From the NCBI GenBank assembly GCA_964036155.1, contig OZ038423.1:37525249-37589248 (forward strand): a stretch of 64,000 nt of DNA. The letters are read 5' to 3'. The notes beneath the pieces are model-generated. The model made no database searches. It was not told where the DNA came from and worked only from the letters and a program-made list of their open reading frames with translations. A program made the position numbers and the translations under genes. This document shows, piece after piece, positions 11,601-25,606 of this stretch. The stretch's first letter is position 1. Each line of letters starts with the position of its first letter. The DNA is from Diploscapter coronatus (lineage: Eukaryota > Nematoda > Chromadorea > Rhabditida > Rhabditidae).

Positions 11601-14600
11601 CTAGGGTTTCCACTGCTTCAATTGCCCACCATAGTGGAGCCAGAGATTGTTGAACTCCTTCTCGGTGATCCCAGCGCCCTTTCTGCAAACATATTCATAG
11701 CTACTTACAAATTACTTCATTTCCTACCCCCTCCTAAAAAGTCATCATTCTCACTGCAAGTCACCTAGTAATGTTATGAATGTTACTTTTGAGTCAGTCC
11801 GGTCAGTTCCAGGGGCAGTTCGCACATTTGCAGGTCGTCTTTGCCGGCTAGGAGCAGGGAAGGTGGCCTGTTTGGGTGGATCTCCATCTGTCGCGAGATG
11901 TACTGCCCGTTGAAATGCGCATACCAGATCGCGTTGTCGTTAGACTGGTTGAAAGTCAGGGCTGCAATAATTCGATTTTTGAAAATCTAAAGTCAGAGCC
12001 TTAGTTTTTGTGAGGTCAGAATAGAATTTCGGACATTTCTGATTGTGGGATAATTAGTGCTTGGAATTTTGTAGGAACTTGAATTTTCCCGTTCGGAATA
12101 AGGTTTTTAAAAAGCTCACAGGTGGGATTCTTGGTGCTTTCGGATTTGCTCGTGAAGGGCAGCTTAAAGTAGCGCTGCGCGTGAAGTGCCGGGTTGATTT
12201 GGGTCGAGCCGGTTGAAGCCATCACTGGAAAATATTTTTAAAAAATTCGTTTTTTCAAGCTTGATTGGTTATTTTTCCATGTCAGAAAATCAGCTTACAA
12301 TTGGCGTTAGCGAGAACGGACTGGGGCGCTCTCGGTGTCTGGACGTCCTTGGTGCTCTTGTTCTTCTCGACCCATTCGTTGTAACAGCTCAAACGACGAT
12401 GAAACTCCTCTCTGCATGCCTCCAGCAGACCCATGTCTGGAAAATTCCAAATTTCGACATTTTTGAAAAAGAATGACAATTTTTGTAGGAAAAGTTTTTT
12501 TTCCTGTAATTCATCAATTGGAAAAATCAAGGTTTGTCGTCTTTTGGTTTGTTTGAATTCAATGTCAAAAATATGCCTGTGCTCGAATTGATGGCGTCCC
12601 TCAGCTGCGAGTATTTCCAGTTCGTCAGATCGTACTTCTTGCCGTTCGACGAGATCGAGCTCGACCTGGAATAAAATGAATTTTTTCACCAATTTTTAGA
12701 CGAGTTCGTCTTGGTTTTGAAAATTTAGAAAGTGTCGACCTCTCCTATTAGATTCTGGAATAGGAAACGTTCGTCTTTCTTTTTAAGAGTTGAAGGTTTG
12801 TCTTTGATTTCAAATTTTCAACTATTCATAGGTAAATTTCTATCTGATTTCTTGAAGAGAAAATGTTTGTCTTCGTCTTTGAAGACTCAAAAGTTGAATT
12901 TTTTTCGGACTTTGAAAATTTGAGGCTTTCCTTTGTTTTCCCCGGATTCGATGTTTGTTCGAACTTCACTTACATGCTGGATGATCCTGCGATGGCCGAG
13001 TCAACCAGTGCATTTTTGTCGTTGTTGGCGATTCGGCCGGCAATCGTTTCGTCGAGTCGCTGCTTCTCGGCCGCCTCACGCAGCTTGTCTCTCATTGCTG
13101 TTTCTGCCTGCTGCTTGCGCTCTGCCTCGATCAGCGATGCCTCGAACTGTCTGAAAACAAAATCAATCAGTTTTTCGTTCATATTCAGTTTGACTTGGAT
13201 TCTTCAAATTTGGAGAACATCTTGTTTTGACTTCGAGATTTCGACAAAAATGCTCGTCTTTTCGACTTTGAAAGTTTTAAAGTTTGTTCTGGTTTTTGAT
13301 GGAATGTCGAAACGCACCTCCTTTCCCGCTCGCTCTGCTCCTCCATGCGTTTCTTAACCTGCTTCTCCTCTTCCTTGCTTCTTTCTTCTTCCAATCGAAG
13401 TCGCTCTCGTTTCTCGTCCTCCTTCCTCTTCCTCTCGAGTTCCGCAAGCATCTCGTCGTTCTTCAGCTGCTGTTTGAGGTCGGCAATGATTTTGTCGACT
13501 TTTCGAACGGACTTTTCGTAGAAGGCGACGGCTCTGTTGATGTCCGCTTCCATCTCAGCGTACTGAAAGAATTTTGTTCGTGATGGATAGAGTTGTGATT
13601 AAGAGATTTTGACAGATTCTAGATGCTGAATTAGTCCTGGTCTCAGATTTCCAAGCCGTATTTTCATGTTTCCGTTTTACCTTGACAGAAGTAACAAGCG
13701 CTTCCAGGTCCTTGCTAGTCGTCTGCACGGCTGTCTGCCACTTCTCGCGACTTTCGGGCGACATTCTGACGACTATCTGAAACATGAAAATTACCAATTC
13801 ATAGATTTTTTGTCAAAGTTCACTGACTTTTCAAGGAAGTATAATTTTTGGCTTGGAAGAGTGGTAGTTTTGTCAAGAAACTTTACCAATTTTTCGAGAA
13901 AATTCCGCTAGGAATTAGAAAAGATCGATTTTACAAAAGATGAATTTCGAAGTAAGTCGATTCAATCATAGGCTTTTTGGTTGGAAAGTCATTAATTTGT
14001 TGGAAAAGATGGCGATTTTTTAATGAAAAGGATGAATTAAAAATTTTTTTGATTTGAAAACCTCACCTCTCGCATCTCATTGGTTCTGCCCATCAGCGAA
14101 CAGCTCTTTCTGTAGATGGCGATCCTGCAAAAATCCAAGTTCATCTCGCTTAATAATTCATCCTTTTCCCAATTATTCTACTTGAACATTCTCCTTGAGA
14201 AGATAAATTTAGGCAATTATCAGGAAAAAAGATGAGCAAATAGGTAATGAGTAAGTGCTGTATCTCTTCGAAAAGAAATAAAAAACCTTTAGAAATTAGA
14301 CTTTTTCTGATGAAAAAAGTGAATTTTCAATTTTCGGTTCCGAAATTTTTAAACTGATTTTTACCTCTTACTGTACTTCTTTCTGACGAGGTATCCCCTA
14401 GTCGCAGCCTGAATCTTCGTGATCTGCTCGGTCCGGTAGCGAATCTTGTTCTTCACTGAAAAAATCGATAAATCAGGATTACTGTATTTTTGGGGCTAAA
14501 TCTAAGAAAATAATTATGTTCTTGAAGAATGGAGCTAGAAATCAGGAAGCTCGGATTATTTGAAGTTGGAAACGAGAAAATGGATATTTGAAAGTGTCAG

Positions 14601-17600
14601 AGCTCGTTTAGAGTTTTAGGCAAGTTCTGAAGACCTTTTGAAATCCAATTATCTCTGTCTCCGACTAGAACTTGGAAGATTAGGCACATTAGATCGAAGA
14701 ACAAAGAAGGTTTTTATGAACTTCCACATAAAAGTGAAAAAAATTAGAAAAAACGATTTCGTGAGGTAACGGGAAATTTGGCGAATTGAATTTTTGGGGG
14801 ATGAAGCTGGTTTTGAAAGATCCTATGGGAATACAGGAGGAAAAAGATTGGGACTAAACGGAGGAAAACTTTATATTCCAAGTTTCTTGGAAAACGACCC
14901 TTTCATCTAATTTTGTAGATTTTTTCATTGAAAGTCGGTGGAAAATTCGGATCAAGTTTATTCTTCGGAAGAATTGAAATGATGGAACCCGAATCTAATT
15001 AATTTCAATTCAAATGGCGAGTTGTTCTATTCAATTTTTTTTTTTTAATTTTCGAAAAGTCCACCTTTATCAGATGCAAAAGTGGGAAAAATTGATCTGA
15101 AATTTTTGCGTGAACATGTGAACTCAGCCTGGGGCAATAAAGACATTTTGGATGTGCCATTTTTCCCGTCGGTTTATCTTCTCGCATTCCTTCCTTATTC
15201 TCACCAATTTTTTGCGCCCCGACAATTCTCATGAAAAACAAATACTGGGAAATGAATGACTAAAATAGAGATGCGCTTCGGAACGAAGGAAAATAAATGC
15301 GAGAGATGGGATAAATATGAGTTCTTGAAAATGGCAAGGATAAAGGATAAATCACATCCAGTCTTTTCCTAGGTTGAAATTTGGGGGTGAAGATAAATTA
15401 CTGCATCGGAAGAGAGAATTAGGCGCCTTGATTTTGGACTAGGAAAATTTGTAAATGTCACCCCGAACGCTTGGAATTTTCTTTATCCTGAGAGTGATTG
15501 AAAAATACAAGAAGCCCAACTTTCTCATTGAATTTTTGGAAATGGATAAATTATGAAAGCATAGGAGAATAAAGGAACTATAATCTAATCTGACTGATCA
15601 TAAATCTCTCGAAAAATTCGCCCGGTTGCCTCTGGTTACAGAGATCTTTTCGGCTTATAAACGGGTGGAGTTTCTCAAAATGAAATCGAAATTTAGCCCT
15701 GCAAAAGTAATCATTTTCTAATGCTATTCTAGAAGATTTGATGATTCATTAAATGTCAGGATTGGCTAGGCTCATCTTCACATGGCTGCCTTAAATAAGA
15801 TTTGAAATGTCCAAAAATAGCTCGAAGGAACACTACTTGAGCGTAGACAAATAAACAAATGAAGTGATGAAAATAAACAAATCGGCGCCATTTCTGAAGA
15901 AAAGACGTGTGAATTTTGGATATGCTCTTGAAACGGGAAAATGCTGCTCAAGGAGATGACAAAATGCATCAAATGAGAGGAAAGACTGACTGACAAAAAA
16001 TGAAAAGAATGGGACAGGAAAGGCTAATAAGCCAGAGCCAGAGACGCAGAGGATAATGGATAAGCGAAACCCAGAAAAGGGCAAAGCACGAAGGCAAGAG
16101 GATATCTGTGGCAAATTATTGTCGAAGACTCCACCCTCACTCAAAAACCCATTAATTTCGGGTGAAGTGGCTAGAATGATATCAGACGTGACGATCATTT
16201 GAATAGGTCGTTAAAATTTTGGGAAAACGTCATCTTTATCGGAGTTTGGATTTTTGAAAGGTCGGATTTTGGAATTAGAACAAAATCTTGAATTCAAACT
16301 TAGACAAATGTTGGAAATTTGCAAAATCGTCCAAAATGAACATACGTTTGATGACGCTCCACGCGCCGTACATGGCCTTTTTCCACCTGGCGCGGATCAG
16401 CCAAGCCCTGACCTTGTCGATGAGCGCCTTCATAGTGGTAGGGTCCTGTCGCAGCAGCTGGTCGAATTCCGCGAATTTGCCCGGCCGGAAGAACACCTTC
16501 GTCATCCCGAACTTGTAGTCCATCGTGTTGAGACCGAGTGCGCGGAACAGGCACTAAAAGTTAGAAATTTTATTTTGATAAGTAAAAAAGAATTGGGATT
16601 GAGATTCCAAAATTCTCGAAATTTCGGGACCTTTATTTGGATTTTGAAGATTCTGACCAGTTTGATAGGAACTTCAGAAATTTTGAGGAACCCAACTTGA
16701 TTAAAGATTAAATTTCGAGTCTATAAGGTTTAATTTTTGAATGCCTTGCAAAATAGACGAGGGTCCAAGCGAGCCAGGTCGGCGGGCAACAGCTTCTTGT
16801 ACGTGGCGTAGAGGTCCGCGAACGAAGTCCTGGAAGAAGATCGATAAAATTTAGATCGGAATAAAGAATGTTAAGGTTTGAGACCGGGATTTGAGATGGA
16901 ATAGTCGAAATCGATATATTGGAGTTGAAATCAAGCTTTTGCACTTGGAATAGAGCAGGAATTTTGTGAAAAATCTCGAAATCGGAATTAATCGCGAAGC
17001 TGGTTGAAATTCTGTTGATCTGATTGTACCTGCTGGGATATCCCTTCTGCATGAGCTTCAGCACACTGGCCATTCCGGCGCACTGCAGCTGCGAGAGAAT
17101 CGATGCACCGTCGAAGCACAGCGCCTTCATCTCCGCGTTCGGCTTCACGCATCGCACGAAGTGGGTACCCTGAAAGGACATTCATCATCATATTCGTTTT
17201 TTAGAAAGGTTACTTTGGAGATCAACGATAAGAATGGTTGAAGGAGCAATTAGAAAGTTTTTTCCTTTGAATTTAGAGAATTGGTCGAAAATTTATTGGA
17301 TGTCAATTTTTGATCGAACTAACCGTAATCTTGAGTTTCTCGAGCAGGACGGTGAGTTGCGACTTGAACTTGGCGGCAACGCTCGTCGACTGCAGCTTGC
17401 TGCCCGTCGTCTTCTTCGGCTCCGTCGATTCGAACAGCGAGCGTAGCAGGGCGCATCTAAAATGAAATTTCAATTTTCTCGAAGATCGACTTTTTTTTTC
17501 AAGCTTTTAAAAGTTGAAGTTTGTCTAGAGTTCACAAGTAAATATGGCGATTTAATGTTGGTAATAACTGTTTTGGCAGAAAGATCGAGAGGGTTGGAAA

Positions 17601-20600
17601 CAAGGTTATTATGAAGAAAAAACTTTCTAGCCGAATGAATCGCAAAAACCCGTTGCTTGAAACGAACACATTTTGGCAAACTTCAAACTGTTTATGCATG
17701 TTTGTACGGGTATATTCTATGTTGATTTTTGGCACAGAACCGCTTTATCAAGTCTATCGTCGATCTATACTAGGTCTTGTATGACATTTTGGGTTTGAAG
17801 GGTACTTCCTTCCCAAATCTTTGGTTTCTAACTATCATGTTTCTACCAAAAATGCAAGTTTGTAAGGGGTGGAGTTTGGGAACTCTAGTTTGTTATTGAC
17901 TCGATCTTTAAGATTTTGAAGGTAGAATCTCGGTCTTTGAGTTGTCGAAAAAGTGATCATTCCTGATCTTCTTTCAGAGATAGGTCGAAATTCAACACTC
18001 AACTCAGATCTATTCTCGATCTTGATTTTGAATAAATAGTGAAATTTGACATACTCGCTTTCCTCGATGAGCATTTCGAGCGAGTTGTGGAGTTGGTCGT
18101 TGTTCTTGGCCAGGAATTGCGCGGTCTGGTAGCAGACGGTACCCGCGTAGTGCCGCACCAGGAATCCCTCGTCGTCGCGCATCTCGCGATGCACCTTCAG
18201 ACGGGATTTACGAGGCGCCTCCAGACTGCAAAAAAGTCATTAGGAAATCTGGACTTGTTAAAAACATGCTAATTTTCCTATCTTTAATCAGAGGATAAGA
18301 ATTTGATCGAGTTCTCGAAATGATGGTATTTTTCTCGAGATATAAATGAGTGTCGTCATTTAGTAATTGATTGAGATTTTTGAACATTTATTTTTTATCT
18401 AGCCAACCGGAAATGATCCTTGTTGTGCTCGAACACACTGGTCGTGTAGTGCTGCGACGTGGGCTTCGGCAGTCGCGCCTCCTCGTCCAGCAACTTCAGC
18501 AGGCCGTTCGGCGACTCGAAGAGCTCTAAGATTCGTTTCTTATTTTGATATCACTTCAAAATTCAAATTGAAGTCTGGATTTAAATCTCTAGTTCATTGA
18601 AAGATGGTTGAAATTGAATTCGAGTTCTTGAGGTTTATCAGAATTAATTTGAGGTTGAAGTTTCAATTTTAGTCGCCTTGCAAGTTTGATGATTTGAATT
18701 GATTTTGCTCCCCCCTTACCGATGCAATCCTGATTGTCGGCGTATTCGATCTTCGGCACATTCAGCCCCTCCTTGTCGTACAGCTCCTGCTCCTGTTTGA
18801 GGATGCGCTCGTTGAAGAAGTACTGCAGCTTCTCGTTGCAATAGTTGATGCAGAACTGCTCGAACGAGTTCACCGCGAAGAACTCTGGAAAAATGATCAT
18901 TTTTGGTATTATTTCTTGAGAAAATTGGCAAGTACAACTTTTCATTGGAAATCTTCGAATATCTCTGTATAAGTTATCTTTAAAGAATATATTATCTTCA
19001 CAAGGAAAAAGTGATTTCTATCATCCTCTAGAGAAAATCCTTACCGAATCCCGCAATGTCGAGCACACCGATGTAGTAGGCGCTGTTCTCGAACGGGATC
19101 GATTTGTTGACGCCGGCCACGATCCAGTCGAACAGGCGCGAGTAGATGGCCTTTGCAAGTGCGTCCCGCGCCGCCGCCGCTTCTCCAACCTTCAGTGGCA
19201 CTCTGAAAGTGAACTTTCATCATTAGTGAATCAGCAACTCTTTGTTTCTGGCTTTTCTTTGATTGATATTCGATGGTCTATGGAAAATTTTAATGCGCTG
19301 ATTAGACGTGATTTTGAATTCTTCTCATCCTAACCGAATCAAAGTCCCTTTGACGCCGCCCTTGGTCGCTTGCATGATCCTCGTGCAGAGGCAGAGCTGC
19401 AGGTTGCCGGTGTCAAGTCCGAGCAGCGTCGCTGCCGCAGAAACGGATAAATCGCTGGCGGGGTCCACTTTGCAGCCTCCTGAAATTTGTTGATTAAACT
19501 TGGCATCTGTGAAGACCAGCTTTCTTTCAAGGTAAATCATGATCCAGATCAATGAAGTCCCATTTCCTATATGAGCAGGTTAAATTTCAAAAAATAGAAG
19601 AAAGCTACCCCTAAGATATCGACTTTCTGAATTTCTTTTACCTTTGGTGTCGTTGACTTGCTCCTCGAACGTGATGTTGCCCAGGTGCAGAATGCCGGCC
19701 ACGGTGCTCCAGATGAAGTTCTGCTGTTCCGTGGTGAACCCGGATCCGGCGAGCGCCTTAGCGAGTCGCTGGAAGTCGGCCTGGTCGTCCACGATCGGGT
19801 CTCTGGCGAAGCCCGATTTGCGAGTCTGAAAATTGAGATTTCTTGTCAAGGAGAACTAGACAAAATTTAGCCCTGATTTTGAATTGACTTTGTCTTTGAT
19901 TTCATATTTGACTTTGCCTTTTCCCACTCACCGCATCGCTGAGTCTTTCGCTGGCGACGGTCGGCTTGACGGTCGGATGGGCGAAGAATTGCGAGGTGCC
20001 GTGCTTCAGGTAGTTGAACTTGTCGGGCGACATCAACATCAGCTTCTAAAATTCGATCTTGATTTATGATTGGTTTGAAGATAGATTTCAAATTGGCTTT
20101 TTCGACTGATTCTAGAATGTTTTAGATTTAATGTCAGACTGGACTTTTTTTCGTCCCATTTTCTCGAGGTCAATGTTACAAGGATTTTGATTCGACTCGT
20201 CGACTGACCTTGTACAGACCATCAGGCGCGCCCGCAATCAGCTGGTAGAAGATATGGTAGTTGCGTTCGCCCTTTGTCTGTCGACACAGGCGCGACTTCT
20301 CCAGCAGGTAGTGCGACACGAAGCCGCCTGCCACCAGGCCCTAAAATGGTTGGTTGATTTGTCTGTTGCAAGATTGTCTTAAAATGAGAATTTTTCTCCT
20401 CAAAGTCAGAGATAATTTGAATAGATTTTGATCTTACATTATAATTTTTTTCTCACTTATGCAATATCGTGTCGGATTTGAATGTTTGATTAAAGTCGAT
20501 TTTTTTCAAAGGTTGGTCAATTCCGGAGACTCGATCACTATATTTCCTAAACTCACATCATTGCCCATGTGAATCTCGACGAATTTGCCGAATCGGGACG

Positions 20601-21784
20601 AGTTGTTGTTGCGGAGCGTCTTGGCGTTGCCGAATGCCTCGAGAATGGGGTTGGTCTCGAGCAACCGCTGCTGGATAGTCGTCGTCTGGCCGCCCCAGTT
20701 CTCGCACAGATATCTAAAAATAACACTTTGTACCAGGATTCTTGGGAGGTTGATTCATTTTATGGTAAAGATAAAGTGTAAGCTTGCCAAGAAATTTTTC
20801 TTTCATTTTCCGGAATTTCGAGATGTTGAGCGTACCTGAGGATAGCCTTCTGCGATTCGGTCTTTCCGGCGCCAGATTCACCCGACACGATGATCGACTG
20901 CGACTCCTTGTAGCGACGCATCTCGCGATAGGCCTTGTCAGCTAAAAGTCAAGATTGAGCATTTTCGTCAGTGAATTCATTGGTCATATTCATGAGCATG
21001 GTGAACCTCAGCTGTTCAGTATGTTCGTGAATTTTAGACTAACCGATAGCGTACACGTGCGGCTCCATCTGTCCGAGCGATTTGCCTCTGTAGCTCTTGA
21101 TGGCTTCTTTCGAGTAGAGACCGGTGATGTCCTCGTACGGATTGATCGAGATCAGAATGTTCGCCACGTACGTCTGAAATTGCACTTGACTCCATGACTA
21201 AGATTTCAGCTGATATGAGATCAGCTATTCTTCAACTCTGACCTCAACTTCATTTTATCTTGAAATTGAAATACAACTTTTCATCGACTCACATAGATCT
21301 TCCTCTTGAGGTATCGCGCCTTGCAATTGTGGAGCAGCGTTCCCTCGTTCAAGTACATCAGCGCGCAGTTGTCCTCGACCGTCTTCTTCAGGTCCTCGTC
21401 CGCTGCGAACACTGCATCGTAGCTCGCGGTTACCTGCAAAAACAATTCATTATTCAACTGTATTTGGTCAATTATTGCATTCAAAGAGTTGACTTCATGA
21501 CACTGATAATGTTTCCAGTGTCAGAGTTATCATTAGATCTCTAATCTTCATCAGTTTCATTGTCAATATTTTGACATCGACACTGACACTGATGATCAAT
21601 ATCAATGTCAGTTCTATCATGATTGACTCCTTTCTCTAACCTGTCCTTTTCCGTCTTCCCTGTTGCAAGTGAGTTGGTTGGTGGCGATGTCAACGACGCG
21701 CGCCAGCACGAACCCGTCCTTCTCATCCGGCGCCCAGACCAATCGACCGAAGTCGCTCTGCGGAGAGTGCGAGCTTTTTGCCAT
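11601..21784 (-). CDS. myo6 (spe-15-like): Unconventional myosin VI
   Basis: This is a complete minus-strand gene of about 27 exons. Start: ATG at 21784, one base after TTTTCAG. Stop: 11603-11601, after a final KQWKP. The N-terminal SH3-like part reads [18 protein letters not shown]. The P-loop GESGAGKTE lies at about 20860-20886 and switch II DIAGFE at about 19050-19066. Next come [34 protein letters not shown] and the converter [20 protein letters not shown]. These are followed by the myosin VI insert-2 region that gives minus-end-directed movement ([15 protein letters not shown]). The tail has the charged single-helix region (13185-13560), then the cargo domain with [27 protein letters not shown] and [18 protein letters not shown]. 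Myosin VI moves toward actin minus ends in endocytosis and, in nematodes, in sperm development. The largest intron (14461-16345) is about 1.9 kb and shows no nested gene. Confidence 0.95.
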
Positions 21785-24363
21785 TCTGAAAATTCATTGA
21801 TTAGTCAGTAACTGACGTTTTCTATTATTGATTCACACGAACGCAGCGATCTTCACAATGAACAGGATTGCTTTACAGCATCGTGTAGCATTTCTGCAGC
21901 ACTTTTGCTGTATTTTCAACATTTTCCTGATTGTAATGATCAAGGCTCGTCCATGAATCCAGCAGCATTTTCCCTGCTTATTTTTTCTCCTGTCGAACCT
22001 TCGATGTGACGATGAATGTGATGATGAGCTGGTGGTGGTTTTGTCTGCCGATTTCCCTGTCGACCGGTTGCTATTGGCAAGTTTTTGGTAATGACTCGAC
22101 TTAGCTTCAGCTTCCCTTGTCGATTCGGCCTTTAAATGAGATCGACTTGACATGTTAGATGCTAATTTCGTATCCGGGATTTAGAATACTTGGAAAAATT
22201 AGAAAAATGAAAAATGGCCAATAGAAATTAGGAATTTTTGAATAGACTAAAAAGTAGCAACCTGTTTGAAGAGGAGTGTTGGACCAATGATTAGTCACTA
22301 CTCGATGGCTTGTAGTGATGAAATTGATTCCTTATCGAGCAAGAGCCTTATCATTGATAGTGATCAATTGCAGAGCTCTGGGCGTCGCGTTGAAAAACAG
22401 CTCTTGGCATATGAAAATGGGAAGAGAAGTTCAAGAATGGCGAAATCTAAACGACAATGTCATTTTTAGGAGTTTGAAAAGACAACAATCAATAAAGGTG
22501 AGAGGATTTTAAAAGCCCAGAAAGAAAACCTAAATTGAGCTATTCGATTTTTCTACAAGAAGATTTGTAAATTGATGATAGAAGATTTTTTTTCTAAATG
22601 CCAATTTCACAAGTTCGTCTAATTTTGATAATTTCATTCACCTTTATCAACTTTAGACCTCGAAAAAATACCACATCAAAATGAAAATGCGATATGCGAG
22701 AAAATGACGAAACAGTTTGCTCTGCTCACTTCTGAAATGTCCCCCGTCGATGCGGACGATTTCTGACTATTCTCTTCCCTTTGACAAGCAGCTGCACAAA
22801 ATGCCTCTTGAAGGAAAGTCGAAATGCAAACAAACTGCCTCTTTTTCTCTGCCCTCCACTATTTGACACCTTTCAACAAATCAACAATTCACCCCGTTTG
22901 GAGTTCGCAGTTATAAAAAAAAAGTTTTCGTGGTCTTCTCGGACCAAGAAAATCAGGTGGGAGTGAAATTTGAAAAGAAATGAGGTCGCATTTGATCTAA
23001 AGAGATTTTTGGGATCCGAATTCTCATTTATGTTTTGGATGGTAAAACTTGTGAATTTCAATGAATCTAGGTAAACTGGTGAAAAGCAGATTGGAGAAAT
23101 TAAAGGATAAAGAAGGAATAAAGATTTGGATATACTAAATCCTGAATTGGAGACCCTTTACAGCCCTAACGAGGCTGTAACACGATACTAAATAGGTTTA
23201 CTATTTGTGGAGAATTGACGAAGTAGGAGAGAAAGAGACAAAGACAAAGATAAACCTAGAGCTGTCAGAAATGGGCAATAGATCTAAATATCTCATTTCC
23301 CAAAGCTGACCATAACTATAAACAAACAGACCAACAAAGAATTGCAAATTATGCTATTAGTAATAAGAAAATTTCAGGGGTTTGAAGCTGTATGACGACT
23401 AGGGAAATTGCGAATTGCGAATGGGAATGGAAAGAAGATAAATTGTGAAGAAGCAGACAAAACGGACTGCAAGATTGAAAAGTGCAGATAAAGGTTAGTC
23501 AGTTCAAATTTTTTGGAAAATTTGAAAAAAATTGCTGTGCGAAGTGGAAAAGATGCAAGTTCAACTTCAATTTAAAGTTGAAAGACGAACTTTGAATGAC
23601 CATGCTTGAGAATGAAAGCACAAATCCTTACCACAGATGGATAGATAGAGAAGGAAAGAAAGATCTTACTTTTTCTTGCCCAAAGGGCCCTTCATTACTC
23701 TTTCTTTCCCTTTCTTTCTAATTCATTGCAAAGCAATTCGGCTATAGCCGTTCTCTGCCTCTTTCCCTATCCCTTATTTGCAGCTTATTTCCTCTTTCAT
23801 GAATTCTTTGGAAAGCCCGAATAAGAAAGGAAAGAACGCATTTCTTCCCTTGACAAATCTGAGATTTGTAACTTGTTGGATAAAAGACTAACCAAGGACA
23901 ATAACACACCCGCACAATGCCTGCACTATACCTGACTGATACCTGTAGATGTAGTTTGAACAGACAAATCCACCCAAACTCGCATATGAAAATTGCCTGC
24001 GGAAGTCGATATTTTCTTTCTCTCTTCACCCCTTTCCAAGCGACATGTTTGCACGCTTTCGTTCAAAGTCACGCCCATCGTCACTTTGACAATGCTGTTC
24101 GTTTTTGGCACTTTTCTGTCGAAGTTTTTAATAATTTGATTTTTCGCTTTCGTGATTTTTGTAGGATTTATAGTAGAAAAAGAAATTTGGAAAATGCATA
24201 ACAAATCTTTCAATCTCGCGCTTTTTCACTTTTTATAGTTGTATATGTTCTGAGTTTTCCAGTTATAAAAAGTGTAAAATACACTGCTTCGTTCGTTTAT
24301 CACTTTGTCGCTTTTGTGGTACTTTTCTTATTTAAAAAAAAATGACAAATTTGAATCTTCAGA
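21785..24363. other. Shared upstream region of myosin VI and SRP19
   Basis: This is 2.6 kb between divergent genes. Both genes have an acceptor-like CAG immediately before their start codons, so promoters lie somewhere inside. A minus-strand ORF at 21833-22153 is Ser/His/Lys-rich and fits no splice model. A small hairpin (ACAGCC-7-GGCTGT) lies near 23161-23180. No gene, tRNA or recognisable repeat was found. Confidence 0.45.
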
Positions 24364-25433
24364 ATGTCAACGAACATCGTGAAGGGCAAGGGTTACTCAG
24401 ACCAGCTGCGCTGGATGACCATCTACCCGGCCTATCTGGATAAGAAGAAGACCACTGGACAGGGCAGGCGTGTTCCGCTGCAAATCGTGAGATTTTTTTT
24501 TTTTTTTTTAATTTGCTTAAACTAATTCAATTACGCTCTATTAAAAAGGTAACAGAGCAATGGCGGGATGACGTAGAATGTGAGTTGTCTTTTTCCACAT
24601 TTTCCTTCACTCGCCTATCTCTAACTATAGAGCACGTCCTCGCGTTATCCCGTCATTTCAAAATTGCCTGTTGAGCGTAGTTTTTGGAATGGGAAATATC
24701 GTATTTGAAAAAAGATAAATTTAACTAGCAAAGATGCAGGAATAATGCCCTATTTTTATCTTTCTATTTGCTATTTTTTCTGGACTTGTCAGAGAAAAGA
24801 AACGTGCTATTTTGAATTTTCTAGCCAGAGTATTTTGTAAATTCCAGGCCGTCGAAACCCCGCTGGCCACTGAAATCAACGACGTGCTTTCTGCGACCGG
24901 ATTCAACCCGATTTTGGAGGTATATTTAAAGAAGACGTTTGAAAAGTAAACAAAATTACAGAAAAATAAAATGTATCCCCGCGACCAAGATCGCGATCTC
25001 CCGCAGGGCCGCGTCAAAGTTCAGCTGAAGAACGACGACGGCACGCCCAAATTCTCCAATCACCCCAATAGTCAGTTTGTTTTCTTTTTTCATTTTTAAG
25101 CTTTTTTTTTTTGTTTTTAATTTAAAACTTTTGCAAAATATGCTCTATTGCTAAAATTTGAGCTTTAGAGCAGATTTTTATTGCGTTTTTTTTCTCTCTC
25201 TGAAAGTTTGAACAATTTTGAGAAAAGCTGATAAAATGAGAAATTGAGCTTTCCAATAAGAAGGTATGAAAAATAAAAACTTGCTTATTTTTGCAGAACA
25301 GTCTGTCTACAAGCTGCTGTGCGAGATGATCCCGCAACTGAAGATGCGACAGCCCGGCTTCGCTGCAGCCACTTCTTCTGCACAATCTGCTGCTGCTGCA
25401 GGCGGAAACAAGAAGAACAAAAAGAAGAAGTGA
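24364..25433 (+). CDS. srp19: Signal recognition particle 19 kDa protein
   Basis: Four exons (24364-24486, 24848-24919, 24962-25071, 25297-25433) encode about 147 residues. SRP19 binds SRP RNA helices 6 and 8 and is needed to load SRP54. Family motifs are RWMTIYPAYLDKKKT, then GRRVPLQIAVETPLATEI, NKMYPRDQD and GRVKVQLKNDDG. The C-terminus is Ala-rich and then Lys-rich (GGNKKNKKKK), as is common in SRP19. The start follows CTTCAGA, a likely trans-splice junction. Intron 1 (361 bp) contains a family A inverted-repeat element at 24560-24656. A larger palindromic element begins 30 bp after the stop, so it is probably in the 3' UTR. Confidence 0.95.
24560..24656. mobile_element. Short TIR element, family A copy 2 (SRP19 intron 1)
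   Basis: The ends ATGGCGGGATGACG and CGTTATCCCGTCAT form an imperfect inverted repeat. The interior has CTTTTTCCACATTTTCC and CCTATCTCTAACTATAG, matching copies 1 and 3. There is no ORF. The element sits inside an intron without disturbing the splice sites. Confidence 0.65.
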
Positions 25434-25462
25434 ATAGAAACACGCCATAATCTAGTCTTTAC

Positions 25463-25606
25463 AGGGACCATTTGTAAGCCGCATTACATCATGACATGAT
25501 GAGACATGATGAAATGGTATTGAAAAAACAAACATTCTCCTAGCCTACCTTACTCTATTTTGTCCAAGTCTTGGTCATGATGGTCTTGCGGCTTACAAAT
25601 AACCCT
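25463..25606. mobile_element. Palindromic TIR element in SRP19 3' region
   Basis: The left arm begins AGGGACCATTTGTAAGCCGC. The right arm, read on the other strand, begins AGGGTTATTTGTAAGCCGC, and both continue to CATCATGAC after a few mismatches. The arms are about 33 bp and the element is about 144 bp. It lies 30 bp beyond the SRP19 stop and could form a strong hairpin in that transcript. No ORF is present. Confidence 0.6.

Noticed and set aside
21833..22153. Minus-strand 106-codon ORF rich in Ser, His and Lys upstream of myosin VI
   Set aside because: Considered as an alternative myosin VI 5' exon, but no in-frame donor leads to 21784 and myosin VI already has an acceptor right at its ATG. 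Low complexity makes chance likely.
23155..23185. Small hairpin ACAGCC-loop-GGCTGT in the myosin VI/SRP19 gap
   Set aside because: A six-base stem is too short to support an RNA gene or a terminator.
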